Shown piece by piece: positions 24,168-33,600 of a stretch of DNA of 64,000 nt. Numbering within the stretch: position 1 is the stretch's first letter; every line of letters starts with the position of its first letter. A program made the position numbers and the translations under genes. The notes beneath the pieces were generated by a model, which did not search any database, had not been told where the DNA came from, and saw nothing but the letters and a program-made list of their open reading frames with translations. The DNA comes from Pacificimonas aurantium. Lineage in GTDB: Bacteria > Pseudomonadota > Alphaproteobacteria > Sphingomonadales > Sphingomonadaceae. The stretch spans positions 1-64,000 of the forward strand of contig NZ_JAGSGB010000002.1 of the NCBI RefSeq assembly GCF_020092905.1, given 5' to 3'.

Positions 24168-25202
24168 TCAGTTGCTCTGGGTGACCCGGCTCATGCGCCG
24201 CTGCCAGGCCGGTGACAGGATGATCCGGTCAAGCTCGGCGCGCAGCGCGCCATCCTCGGCGAGGCCTATCGCCGGCAGGATCATGGTGGCGTCCGTACGC
24301 GCCACCCCGTGGCCACCTGCGGCGGCTTTTGCCGCTTCATAGGGATAGGCGACCAGATCCACCTCTTCCTGCTCCAGTGCGGTCAGCGCGGCGGACAGGG
24401 CGGAAAATTCCAGCGTTGTGTCGGCCGCATCCGTCTGCGCGCGGCCGACCGGGCTGCCTGCCACGATGCCGATACGCTTTCCCTCGATATTGTCGGCAAG
24501 GCTGGTGCTCGCGCCGCCGCCGGTCAGGGAAACCAGATAGGCGGTCAGGATTGCCGTCAACGCCATCGAGAATAGCATCCACACCATGGCGACGGTACGG
24601 CCCATGATCGTGCGCGGAACCAGGTCGCCATAGCCGATGGTGGTGGCCGTGACACCGGCCCACCAGAACCCGTTGCCGATACCCTTCACCTTGCTGCCGT
24701 CCTGCTTGAAATCCTCGTTGTTTCGCCGTTCGACAGCCCAGATGACCGTGCCGACGATCAGCAGGATAGCCGACAATACCAGGACAACGCGCAGAAAGCC
24801 GAGATTGAACAACTGCGACATGCTGGACAGGAAACCGCCATGCTGCTGACGGCCGATCAGTCCGACCGCGTCGGTATGGAAGGGAAGGCTCCGCGCAGGG
24901 GCAGGGCTTCGCCCGGCTTCCGGCATCAGGGGGAGGGCAGCGAGCGCGCCGCCGTCGAGCGCTCCGCGAAGGTCGTCGCTGTCGGTACGCACGAAAGTGA
25001 AGTCTTCGCCGCTGCGATCGGCCGCCGCGCGGAACAGGTCGACCGCGGGCCCATGCCAGTCTCCGCGCGGGCTCTGCACGGTATAGGGCGGCAGTTCCGC
25101 GATCGCGACGGCGGACTGGGCCCGCACCGGCGCAGGCATCATTTGGGCAAATCCGGTCAGGCAGACGACACTGAGGGCGAGAAGGGGGCGCAGGATCGTC
25201 AT
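24168..25202 (-). CDS. GluR0-like ligand-gated potassium channel
   Basis: A 344-residue ionotropic-receptor-like channel. Order: signal peptide (1-29), first half of a periplasmic binding-protein domain (about 30-118, PPYTVQSPRGDWHGPAVDL), TM1 (134-157), pore helix and K+ filter TTIGYGD (187-193), TM2 (203-226), and second half of the binding domain (236-340, IEGKRIGIVAGSPVG... VDLVAYPYEAAKAA). This S1-TM1-P-TM2-S2 arrangement is that of prokaryotic GluR0 receptors, in which an external amino acid opens a K+ pore. S1 is short, so ligand contacts may differ. ATG 25202 starts the signal peptide; the longer open frame before it is overlap with kynU. It lies 62 bases downstream of the kynureninase gene. 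Confidence 0.85.
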   Translation of the reverse strand: MTILRPLLALSVVCLTGFAQMMPAPVRAQSAVAIAELPPYTVQSPRGDWHGPAVDLFRAAADRSGEDFTFVRTDSDDLRGALDGGALAALPLMPEAGRSPAPARSLPFHTDAVGLIGRQQHGGFLSSMSQLFNLGFLRVVLVLSAILLIVGTVIWAVERRNNEDFKQDGSKVKGIGNGFWWAGVTATTIGYGDLVPRTIMGRTVAMVWMLFSMALTAILTAYLVSLTGGGASTSLADNIEGKRIGIVAGSPVGRAQTDAADTTLEFSALSAALTALEQEEVDLVAYPYEAAKAAAGGHGVARTDATMILPAIGLAEDGALRAELDRIILSPAWQRRMSRVTQSN

Positions 25203-25264
25203 GTCCGCGACCCTAGGCCGCATGGGTTGGCTTTCAACCGCCAATTCGTCGGAACAGGTTCGGA

Positions 25265-26458
25265 TCAGGTGACGCCCTTGCGAACGGCGAATTCCGGTTG
25301 CCGCCAACGTCCGGTGGCAAGGATATCGACCAGCCTGTCGGCGGCTCGCTCGACCTCTTCTAGCGACAGGTAAAGCGGAGTGAAGCCGAACCGCATCGCG
25401 TCGGGGGCTCGAAAATCGCCGACGATTCCCTCTGCGATCAGTGCCTGGACGACTTCGTAAGCGCTGTGAAAACGGAAGCTGACGTGGCAGCCGCGAGCGT
25501 CTGGCGCGGATGGGGAGATCAGTTCGACCTCCGCGCATTGGCCGGTGACCCGCTCCACGAACCTCTGCGACAGTTTCTGCGAGGCGTCCCACAAGTCCTG
25601 CATGTCCACGCCCTCGAACTGGCCCACCCCCGCTTCGAGCGCGGCGAGCGATAACATTGGAGGCGTTCCCGCGCGCCAGCGACCGATGTCCTCGGCTGGC
25701 CGATAGGCGTCATCGAAGGCGAAGGGGCTCTCGTGCCCCAGCCAGCCCGATAGCGGAGAAGTAAGGCCTTGCTGGTGCCGGTTCGCGACGTACAGGAAGG
25801 CCGGCGCCCCGGGACCGCCATTCAGATATTTATAGCCGCATCCCACGGCCAGATCTGCTTGTGTTCGGTTCAGGCTGACGGGCACGGCGCCAACGGAATG
25901 GCTGAGGTCCCATAGCGTCAGCGCGCCAGCCTTATGTGTCGCCGCGGTCAGGACGCCCATGTCGAACATCTCGCCGGTCTTGTAGTGCACATGGGTCAGG
26001 AGAAGGAGCGCGGTATCTTCGTCGAGCGCGGCCGCGATCTCGTCCCTTGGCACCAGCTTCAGGTCCAGGTCCGGGCGCAGGCGTTTCAGGCCCTCGATCA
26101 TGTACAGGTCGGTCGGGAAGTTTCCCGGCTCCGACAGGACTGTCGTCCGGCCGGGCCGTGCCAGAAGCGCGGCGGCGGCAAGCTTGAAGATGTTTACCGA
26201 GGTGCTGTCGCAAACGACGACTTCGTCCGCCTGCGCGCCGATCAGCGGGGCGATCTTCGCGCCGATGCGCCGCGGCGCCTCCATCCAGCCATGCTCGTTC
26301 CAGCTCGAGATCAGGCTTTCGCCCCACTGTCTCGACGCTAGGTCGGCAACCGCATCTCGTGCTGAATGGGACAGCGGACCCAGGCTGTTCCCGTCGAGAT
26401 AGACCATATCCGACGGCAGGAGGAACCGCTCGCGATAGGCTCCGGGAATGAAGGTCAA
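25265..26458 (-). CDS. kynU: kynureninase
   Basis: A 397-residue PLP enzyme (aspartate aminotransferase fold) that splits kynurenine to anthranilate and alanine. Family features are YLDGNSLGPLS near the N-terminus (substrate loop), CDSTSVNIFKLAAAA, LWDLSHSVGAVPVSLN with the PLP-contacting Asp, and CGYKYLNGGPGAP with the Schiff-base Lys. ATG 26458 overlaps the stop of the tryptophan-dioxygenase gene by 4 bases. A formamidase (kynB) is not encoded between them, so N-formylkynurenine hydrolysis must rely on a gene elsewhere or one of the hydrolases in this window. Confidence 0.95.
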   Translation of the reverse strand: MTFIPGAYRERFLLPSDMVYLDGNSLGPLSHSARDAVADLASRQWGESLISSWNEHGWMEAPRRIGAKIAPLIGAQADEVVVCDSTSVNIFKLAAAALLARPGRTTVLSEPGNFPTDLYMIEGLKRLRPDLDLKLVPRDEIAAALDEDTALLLLTHVHYKTGEMFDMGVLTAATHKAGALTLWDLSHSVGAVPVSLNRTQADLAVGCGYKYLNGGPGAPAFLYVANRHQQGLTSPLSGWLGHESPFAFDDAYRPAEDIGRWRAGTPPMLSLAALEAGVGQFEGVDMQDLWDASQKLSQRFVERVTGQCAEVELISPSAPDARGCHVSFRFHSAYEVVQALIAEGIVGDFRAPDAMRFGFTPLYLSLEEVERAADRLVDILATGRWRQPEFAVRKGVT

Positions 26459-27243
26459 AGGGCCGTCCGGACCGTCAGCAGCTCGGGAAAGAATGTCTTC
26501 GCAACTACCTGCTCCAGATAGGGGACGCCCGGCGTTCCGCCCGTCCCCGCCTTGTAGCCGATAACGCGCTCGACCGTTTTCAGATGGCCGAAGCGCCAGA
26601 GCTGGAAGTGATATTGCAGGTCGACCAGCTTCTCGGCGAGTTCATAGAGATCCCAGTAGGTTTCCGGGTCGCGGTAGATGGCAAGCCAGGCGGCCTCGAC
26701 TTCGTCCGACGCCTCATAGGGCTGGGTGAAATCGCGCTTCAGCCGGTCATCCGGAATGGCAAGTCCGCGCCGCGCGAGCACGCGCAGGGCTTCGTCGTAC
26801 AGGCTCGGTTCGCGCTCCGCGGCGGTCAGCCGGGCATGATCGGGTTCGCGCCCCTCGTGCACGGCCGTCATCTTCGGGTTTTTGTTGCCCATGATATATT
26901 CGATCAGCCGGTACTGCGCCGACTGGAAGCCTGACGAGGAGCCGAGATGCGGGCGGACCCGCGTATAGTCCGCGGGCGTCATGGTCGACAGCACTTCCCA
27001 GCTCTGAATCAGCTGATGCTGCACCCGGCTGACCCGCGCCATCATCTTGAAGGCCGGGTCGAGATTGTCTTCGCGCAGGCAGCGCCGCGCCCCTTCCAGC
27101 TCGTGCAGGCAAAGCTTCATCCACAGTTCGGACGCCTGGTGGATGACGATGAACAGCAGCTCGTCATGCGCATCCGAGCGTGGTTCCTGTGCCGCCAGGA
27201 TACGATCGAGGCGCAGATAGTCGCCATAGGTCGTGTCGGTCAT
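26455..27243 (-). CDS. kynA: tryptophan 2,3-dioxygenase
   Basis: A 262-residue haem dioxygenase catalysing the first step of tryptophan catabolism. TYGDYLRLDRILAAQ, ELLFIVIHQASELWMKL (active-site His), SGFQSAQYRLIEYIMGNKNP (Arg binding substrate carboxylate) and LYELAEKLVDLQYHFQLWRFGHLKTVERVIG (haem-ligand His) are in the expected order; the last is shown only by its key parts in the coding sequence at about 26580-26640. Length is normal for bacterial TDO. It is the first of a coupled kynA-kynU pair, 51 bases downstream of the P450 gene. Confidence 0.95.
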   Translation of the reverse strand: MTDTTYGDYLRLDRILAAQEPRSDAHDELLFIVIHQASELWMKLCLHELEGARRCLREDNLDPAFKMMARVSRVQHQLIQSWEVLSTMTPADYTRVRPHLGSSSGFQSAQYRLIEYIMGNKNPKMTAVHEGREPDHARLTAAEREPSLYDEALRVLARRGLAIPDDRLKRDFTQPYEASDEVEAAWLAIYRDPETYWDLYELAEKLVDLQYHFQLWRFGHLKTVERVIGYKAGTGGTPGVPYLEQVVAKTFFPELLTVRTAL

Positions 27244-27294
27244 GGGAGGAGCATTTGCAGGAATCGGCGTCCGGGCGCCACCGCTCTGTCGGAG

Positions 27295-28704
27295 CTAGAG
27301 CCTCGGCAGCCGCGTGGGCAGGTTGTCCCTAGGCCGGGGGATCGGCACCATCTGCCACTTCGGCTCATATCCTTCCGGATATTCGATCTTCCTCTTGTCC
27401 ATCAACTCGAAGAAGAAGGTCTTCGCCTGCATATAGGCGAAGTGCAGGCCCAGGCACATATGCGCGCCGCCGCCGAAGGGGACGAAGGCATGCTTGTGGC
27501 GCTTCTTCTCCTCCTCGCGCGTGTGGCGCGAGGGGTCGTAGCGTTCCGGATCGTCCCAGATTTCGGGATCGCGGTGCACCAGCATCGGGATGATGCTGAC
27601 GCCGGTTCCGGCGGGGATAGTGTAGTTGCCGTAGCTGAAGTCCTTCAGCGCGCGGCGGGGCAGGAACGGTACCGGGGGCCACAGGCGCATCGCTTCCTTG
27701 AACGCCATTTCGGTGACGTCGAAGTCGTTCAGCCGGTCGTAGGGCAGGGTGTCGCCCACATCCGCCCGGATCGCAGCGCATTCCTCGCGCACGCGGTCCT
27801 GCCATTCGGGCGTTTTGCCCAGGTAGAAAATCGTCGATGACAGCGACGAGGTGATGGTATCGTGCGCCGCCATCATCAGGAAGTTCATATGGTCGATGAT
27901 TTCCTGATCGGTCAGAAGCTGGCCGTCGTCATCCTCCGCATTCACGACCTGCGTGAAGATGTCCTCGCGGTCGGAGCCGCGACGTTTGGGAATCTCGGAG
28001 GCGAAATACTCGCTGATATAGGCCCGACCCTTCACGCCCTTGCGCATCTGCGTGAACGGCAGCGGCTTGCGAATGGGCGCGACCGAGGCCTGCACCATGT
28101 CGACGAAGGCGGTGTTGATCCTGTCGGCTTCGGGCCCCCAGGGAATGCCGAGGAAGGACGGCGCGGCAAGGTCGAGCGTCAACTGCTTCACCGCCGGATA
28201 CAGCTTCAGCTTCTCGGGCCATTCGGCCAGCCGCCGCTTGATACCCTCCTGAAGCTGGCCGAGATAATTCTGCATGGGTCCCGGCTTGAACGCGACCTGC
28301 AGAGCTTTCCTGTGGGTCCTGTGCTGCTCGAAATCCATGAGCATCAGGCCGTGGGGGAAAAGCTTCTCCAGGACAGGCATCCAGCCCTGCTCGGACGAGA
28401 AGATCTTGTCCCGGTTCATCAGGACCATCTCGTTCGCTTCCGGCCCGATCAGGTTCACGCCGACCCCGCCCAGATTGACGTTGACGTAGACGTTTCCCAT
28501 TCGGTCGCGCCGCTCCTGCTGCAGGGCGAGCGTGTCGAACAGAAAGCGGCGCGTGCTGTTCAACTTTTCGAGGAAGCTCGGCTTTCCCGGGTTCGGTAGG
28601 TGCGAGAGATCCTCGAAGGAGGGCGTTCTCAGCCGTCCGAACCGTTCCTTGTAGGTCGATCCGTCATCGGTGCGGAATTCGCCTTGATCCACCGGCGCGT
28701 TCAT
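27295..28704 (-). CDS. cytochrome P450
   Basis: A 469-residue P450. The haem-binding loop FVPFGGGAHMCLGLHFA puts the thiolate at Cys417. The I-helix oxygen-activation motif is MAAHDTITSS, and the ExxR motif is KEAMRLWPPVPFLPRR. There is no N-terminal membrane anchor, as usual for bacterial P450s, so an external ferredoxin system is needed; FprA at 17712 could provide the reductase. It resembles the CYP51/CYP120-like group more than the common CYP101/CYP107 group in its I-helix and ExxR region, but the family is not assigned. It is in the same direction as kynA, 51 bases upstream, so co-transcription is possible. The substrate is unknown. Confidence 0.9.
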   Translation of the reverse strand: MNAPVDQGEFRTDDGSTYKERFGRLRTPSFEDLSHLPNPGKPSFLEKLNSTRRFLFDTLALQQERRDRMGNVYVNVNLGGVGVNLIGPEANEMVLMNRDKIFSSEQGWMPVLEKLFPHGLMLMDFEQHRTHRKALQVAFKPGPMQNYLGQLQEGIKRRLAEWPEKLKLYPAVKQLTLDLAAPSFLGIPWGPEADRINTAFVDMVQASVAPIRKPLPFTQMRKGVKGRAYISEYFASEIPKRRGSDREDIFTQVVNAEDDDGQLLTDQEIIDHMNFLMMAAHDTITSSLSSTIFYLGKTPEWQDRVREECAAIRADVGDTLPYDRLNDFDVTEMAFKEAMRLWPPVPFLPRRALKDFSYGNYTIPAGTGVSIIPMLVHRDPEIWDDPERYDPSRHTREEEKKRHKHAFVPFGGGAHMCLGLHFAYMQAKTFFFELMDKRKIEYPEGYEPKWQMVPIPRPRDNLPTRLPRL

Positions 28705-28791
28705 TCCTCGGTCCCTCCACTTCTGAGCAGGGCTCAGTCTACTGGGAGCGAGCGGACAAGGCCAGTTTGCGAATAGCGATAGGCTCGGGCC

Positions 28792-29976
28792 TCAGGGAAA
28801 GGGGACCTGCGTCCTTGCGTGGCCGCGCTCGGCCAGTGCCTGATAAAGCGAGAATATCTCCTCGAAATGCTCATCGAGCCGGCGAACATGGGCGGCTTCC
28901 GACGCGGCGGCGGTTCGCGCGTCGGGCAGCGACTTTACCAGGCGGGTCAGCGCGGCGGAGATATGTTCGGGATCGACCCGGTCGTAAAACTCGCTGAAGG
29001 CCGGCTTGCAGAATGTGGACACAGCGCCGCCCGCTTCGGCCACCAACGGCAGGCCGCTGGCGATGCCCTCTGCCGCAGCCAAGCCGAAGGTTTCGATGCC
29101 GGCGCTCACCATCATGTCGGCGCTGGCCAGAAGGCTGGCATATTTACGCCGCTCATGAACGGGTTCGAGCATCAGGATGTGCGGATTGCCGCGGACGAGG
29201 CGCTCCAGTTTCGGCGTTTCAGGACCCGTCCCCAGCATCACTAGGCCGGCCGGATATTCCTGCCCCAGCCGTTCGACGGCGCTGATCACGGCGGGCCAGC
29301 GCTTTTCCCGGTTGTGCCTGCCCACGCCGACGATCAGCGTTGCGGTCTCCGGTAGATCCATGCGGCCGAGAAGGTCCCGGCGCATCTGCTCGTTACGGTG
29401 CTCCGGAGAGAAGCTGCTTCGCTCGACGCCCATCGGAACGGTATGCAGGCGTTCGATGCCTTGCCCGCGCAGGAAGTGCGTGACCGCATCCGATGCGCAG
29501 ATAACGGCATCGGCCTTGGCATAGCGTTTGCGCATGCGCTGCCAAAGCCACCCCGCTACCGTGCGGTCGATCGTGCTGCGCGACAGCAGGCGGTCGAACA
29601 GGCCATAGGCCCACTTCTCGATCGGTTCCTCATGCATGAACATGGTGCGCGGAACGGGCTCGGGGTAGCGCATGCCCAGTGTCAGGCCGCGCCAGGGCGA
29701 CGAGATCTCGATCAGGTCCGGCGCGATGCGCCGCAGCGCGTCGTGAACCGGTGGGGTGTCCCAGAAGATGTGATATTTGGGATCGGCCGGATGGCGCGGG
29801 GCTTTCACCTCGACCAGCGCGCCGCCATCGACCTCGGTGATCCTATCCTCGGCGGCTGGCGCGATCACAAAGACCTGCTGTCCCGACCGGGCCGCAGCTG
29901 TCCATCGTGTATGGACGTATGTTTTCACGCCGCCGCCGCGCGGAGCGTAGAATTCGCAAACGTCCGCGATGCGCAT
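28792..29976 (-). CDS. GT4-family glycosyltransferase
   Basis: A 394-residue GT-B enzyme. The acceptor loop is YAPRGGGVKTYVHTRW (residues about 8-23), and the donor half has GIETFGLAAAEGIASGLPLV, an EX7E-type element with the first Glu in GIETFGL. The long in-frame extension upstream to 30783 is not coding here; it overlaps the membrane-protein gene and has no family similarity, so ATG 29976 is the start. It begins 11 bases after that gene's stop, forming a two-gene operon. Lipid or envelope-glycan glycosylation is likely, but the sugar is unknown. Confidence 0.8.
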   Translation of the reverse strand: MRIADVCEFYAPRGGGVKTYVHTRWTAAARSGQQVFVIAPAAEDRITEVDGGALVEVKAPRHPADPKYHIFWDTPPVHDALRRIAPDLIEISSPWRGLTLGMRYPEPVPRTMFMHEEPIEKWAYGLFDRLLSRSTIDRTVAGWLWQRMRKRYAKADAVICASDAVTHFLRGQGIERLHTVPMGVERSSFSPEHRNEQMRRDLLGRMDLPETATLIVGVGRHNREKRWPAVISAVERLGQEYPAGLVMLGTGPETPKLERLVRGNPHILMLEPVHERRKYASLLASADMMVSAGIETFGLAAAEGIASGLPLVAEAGGAVSTFCKPAFSEFYDRVDPEHISAALTRLVKSLPDARTAAASEAAHVRRLDEHFEEIFSLYQALAERGHARTQVPFP

Positions 29977-29987
29977 GGCGCTGCGGC

Positions 29988-30905
29988 CTAGGCCTCCTCG
30001 GAGCGGCTGAACAGCCCCGTAAGCGACAGGATGAGGCCGAACGCCAGGTTGATGGCCAAAATCATGCCCGCGCTCAGCGCGAGTACCGTGGCGAGCTCGG
30101 ATTGGCTGTGCGCGAGCACGACCGCAGCCGCGGCGAACAGAAGGTCCTTCGACGGAATGAAGGGCAGCCGGCCGACCAGTAGTCGCAGCGCGCCGAACAG
30201 GATCCAGTGCTCCACCGGTTCGGTCGGCATGGCGTAATACCAGGCGGTCGCCATCAGCAGCGTCGAGAGCAGCAGGCGCACCGTATGGAAGCCGAGCACC
30301 GTGCGCAGTCGGGCTGCCGGCAGCGAGAAGATTTTCCGGCTGAAGCCGAGAATGACGAGACTGGTGATGACGACGACCGACCCGCCGAGGAGCAGGGGCC
30401 GCTGCGGGATATCGAGGTCGACGCCGGTCGCGACCGGCCAGGCGATTGCCATCAGGGCCAGGGTGACAAGATTGCCGGCAAGCGCCGACATGATCGATAC
30501 GTCCTTCACCGTGCCGAAGGGCGCGGAGGTCAGCTTCGTTCTCTGGCGAGCCCACAGATAGAAATAGACTTCGCCGGAATAGTTGAAGAGCACGTCGTTC
30601 GCGACGCGCTTCTTGATCAACGGAACAAGTCCGGTCGCCGGTAGGCGCCACAGGCGCCGGAAAATCAGCCAGTCGAACACCGGCTGGGTCATATAGGCCG
30701 CGAAAATGGCGAGGTAGAAGGCCGGGGCGGTCGGCAGGTTCTCCGACAACGCTTCGGGTCCGCCCCGAAAAAGGTGCCAGCATACGACGCTCAGCAGGAC
30801 CAGCGACAGTGCGCCAGCCGCCCAGCGCTGCCAGCCACTGCTGCTCGGCTTCAGGGATGGCAGCTCCGCCGGCAGGGAGGACTGGGCGCTAGCGCTCGTG
30901 TTCAT
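29988..30905 (-). CDS. polytopic membrane protein, lysylphosphatidylglycerol-synthase/flippase-like
   Basis: A 305-residue protein with about seven or eight hydrophobic helices (for example WAAGALSLVLLSVVCWHLF near residue 28, SIMSALAGNLVTLALMAIAWPVA near 135, and the last pair near 255-295). It has the helix spacing of the DUF6311/AglD-like or LPG_synthase_TM group that often accompanies GT4 enzymes, but no diagnostic motif is present. It is transcribed with the GT4 at 28792-29976 and probably presents or flips the lipid acceptor. This role is inference. It starts at the 5' end of the operon. Confidence 0.6.
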   Translation of the reverse strand: MNTSASAQSSLPAELPSLKPSSSGWQRWAAGALSLVLLSVVCWHLFRGGPEALSENLPTAPAFYLAIFAAYMTQPVFDWLIFRRLWRLPATGLVPLIKKRVANDVLFNYSGEVYFYLWARQRTKLTSAPFGTVKDVSIMSALAGNLVTLALMAIAWPVATGVDLDIPQRPLLLGGSVVVITSLVILGFSRKIFSLPAARLRTVLGFHTVRLLLSTLLMATAWYYAMPTEPVEHWILFGALRLLVGRLPFIPSKDLLFAAAAVVLAHSQSELATVLALSAGMILAINLAFGLILSLTGLFSRSEEA

Positions 30906-31105
30906 CGTGCATCTGGCCGTAGAAATCGGCGGCTCCGCCGCATCGTCGTTTCAAATCGAAACGCTTGATGACGCCTTGCACTGCATTTGTGAAGATTCTG
31001 CGGACGGGGCGGCGCACGGTACCCCGCAGGCAGGGCACGGCTCGTCGGGAAGAGGGTATGGGTCTTCGCCGCCAGCCGTGCCCGCTAGCAAAATAACTTT
31101 TTTGA

Positions 31106-31840
31106 TCAGCCCTCGTCTTCGGTCGGGGCCGGCGCAGCTGCACCGTCACCCTGCTTTACGAAGGCCGCGTCGATGACCAGCAGCACCTCATCAGACAGGG
31201 CCGGCAGCGCATAGTCGATGCCCCAGTCGCTGCGATTGATCGACGTGGTCGCCCGGAACCCGATATTCGGCTCGCCCGACATCGGATTGGTGCCCGCGCC
31301 GTAGAACTGCGCCTGCAGCACGACGGATTTCGTCACGCCGGCCATGGAAAGATTGCCGCGAATACCGGCATTGTTGCCTTCCACGAAGATGTCTGTCGCC
31401 GTGAAGGTCGCCTCGGGATATTCCGCAGCGTTGAAGAAATCTTCGCTCTGCAGGTGCTCGTCCAGCTGCTCGCTCGTCGTCGAAACGGCGCTGATCGGGA
31501 AGCTGACATTCAACTCGGCTTCGGTGGGATTGGCGGGGTCGAGCACCAAGGTCCCCGACGGATTGCCGAACTGGCCCGTGTAGGAAGAGAAGCCCAGATG
31601 ATCGACGGTGAAGGTGACCAGCGTGTGGCCGGGATCGACCTCATAGGTGCCGGCGGTCACTTGGCTCTTGTCCACGGCTCCCGGTGCTTCGTCGTCGCCG
31701 GGGGTCGTCATCACCATCGGGCCGAGCTGGGTCGCGCCCTGGGTGGCGGCCTCGGCCGGCGTGGCGGTCTCGGACGCCTGATAGGCGGCAACGGGAAGGG
31801 CGATCGCGGCCGTGGCGGCCAGGGCGGTCAGAAGTTTCAT
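31106..31840 (-). CDS. YceI-family periplasmic lipid-binding protein
   Basis: A 244-residue exported protein. After a signal peptide (MKLLTALAATAAIALPVAA) and a low-complexity Ala/Thr linker to about residue 60, the YceI lipocalin-like barrel begins at GTYEVDPGHTLVTFTVDHLGFS, with FNAAEYPEATFTAT and GNLSMAGVTKSVVL as later barrel strands. Family members bind polyisoprenoids or similar amphiphiles in the periplasm. The acidic tail (APAPTEDEG) is unusual. It has its own 148-base upstream region and a 200-base gap downstream. Confidence 0.9.
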   Translation of the reverse strand: MKLLTALAATAAIALPVAAYQASETATPAEAATQGATQLGPMVMTTPGDDEAPGAVDKSQVTAGTYEVDPGHTLVTFTVDHLGFSSYTGQFGNPSGTLVLDPANPTEAELNVSFPISAVSTTSEQLDEHLQSEDFFNAAEYPEATFTATDIFVEGNNAGIRGNLSMAGVTKSVVLQAQFYGAGTNPMSGEPNIGFRATTSINRSDWGIDYALPALSDEVLLVIDAAFVKQGDGAAAPAPTEDEG

Positions 31841-31987
31841 ATCGTGTCTCCTCGATAGCTCCGGTTTCGGGGATATTCGGCGGTCGTGTCTGCGTCACAA
31901 CGACAGGACGGGCGGGAGGTTTCCCTCGCGTCCCTCCAGCCTTTCCGCAGTCCCGACCGCCAGATCGTATCCTGAGACTGTTGCCCC

Positions 31988-33590
<1,603 letters not shown>

Positions 33591-33600
33591 CTGGGTATTC

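Noticed and set aside
24168-25592. 474-residue version of the channel frame starting at 25592
   Set aside because: The first 130 codons overlap kynU in another frame; the signal peptide starts at ATG 25202.
29977-30783. Long N-terminal extension of the minus-strand GT4 frame
   Set aside because: It overlaps the membrane-protein gene in another frame, lacks homology-like motifs, and the GT4 fold begins at ATG 29976.
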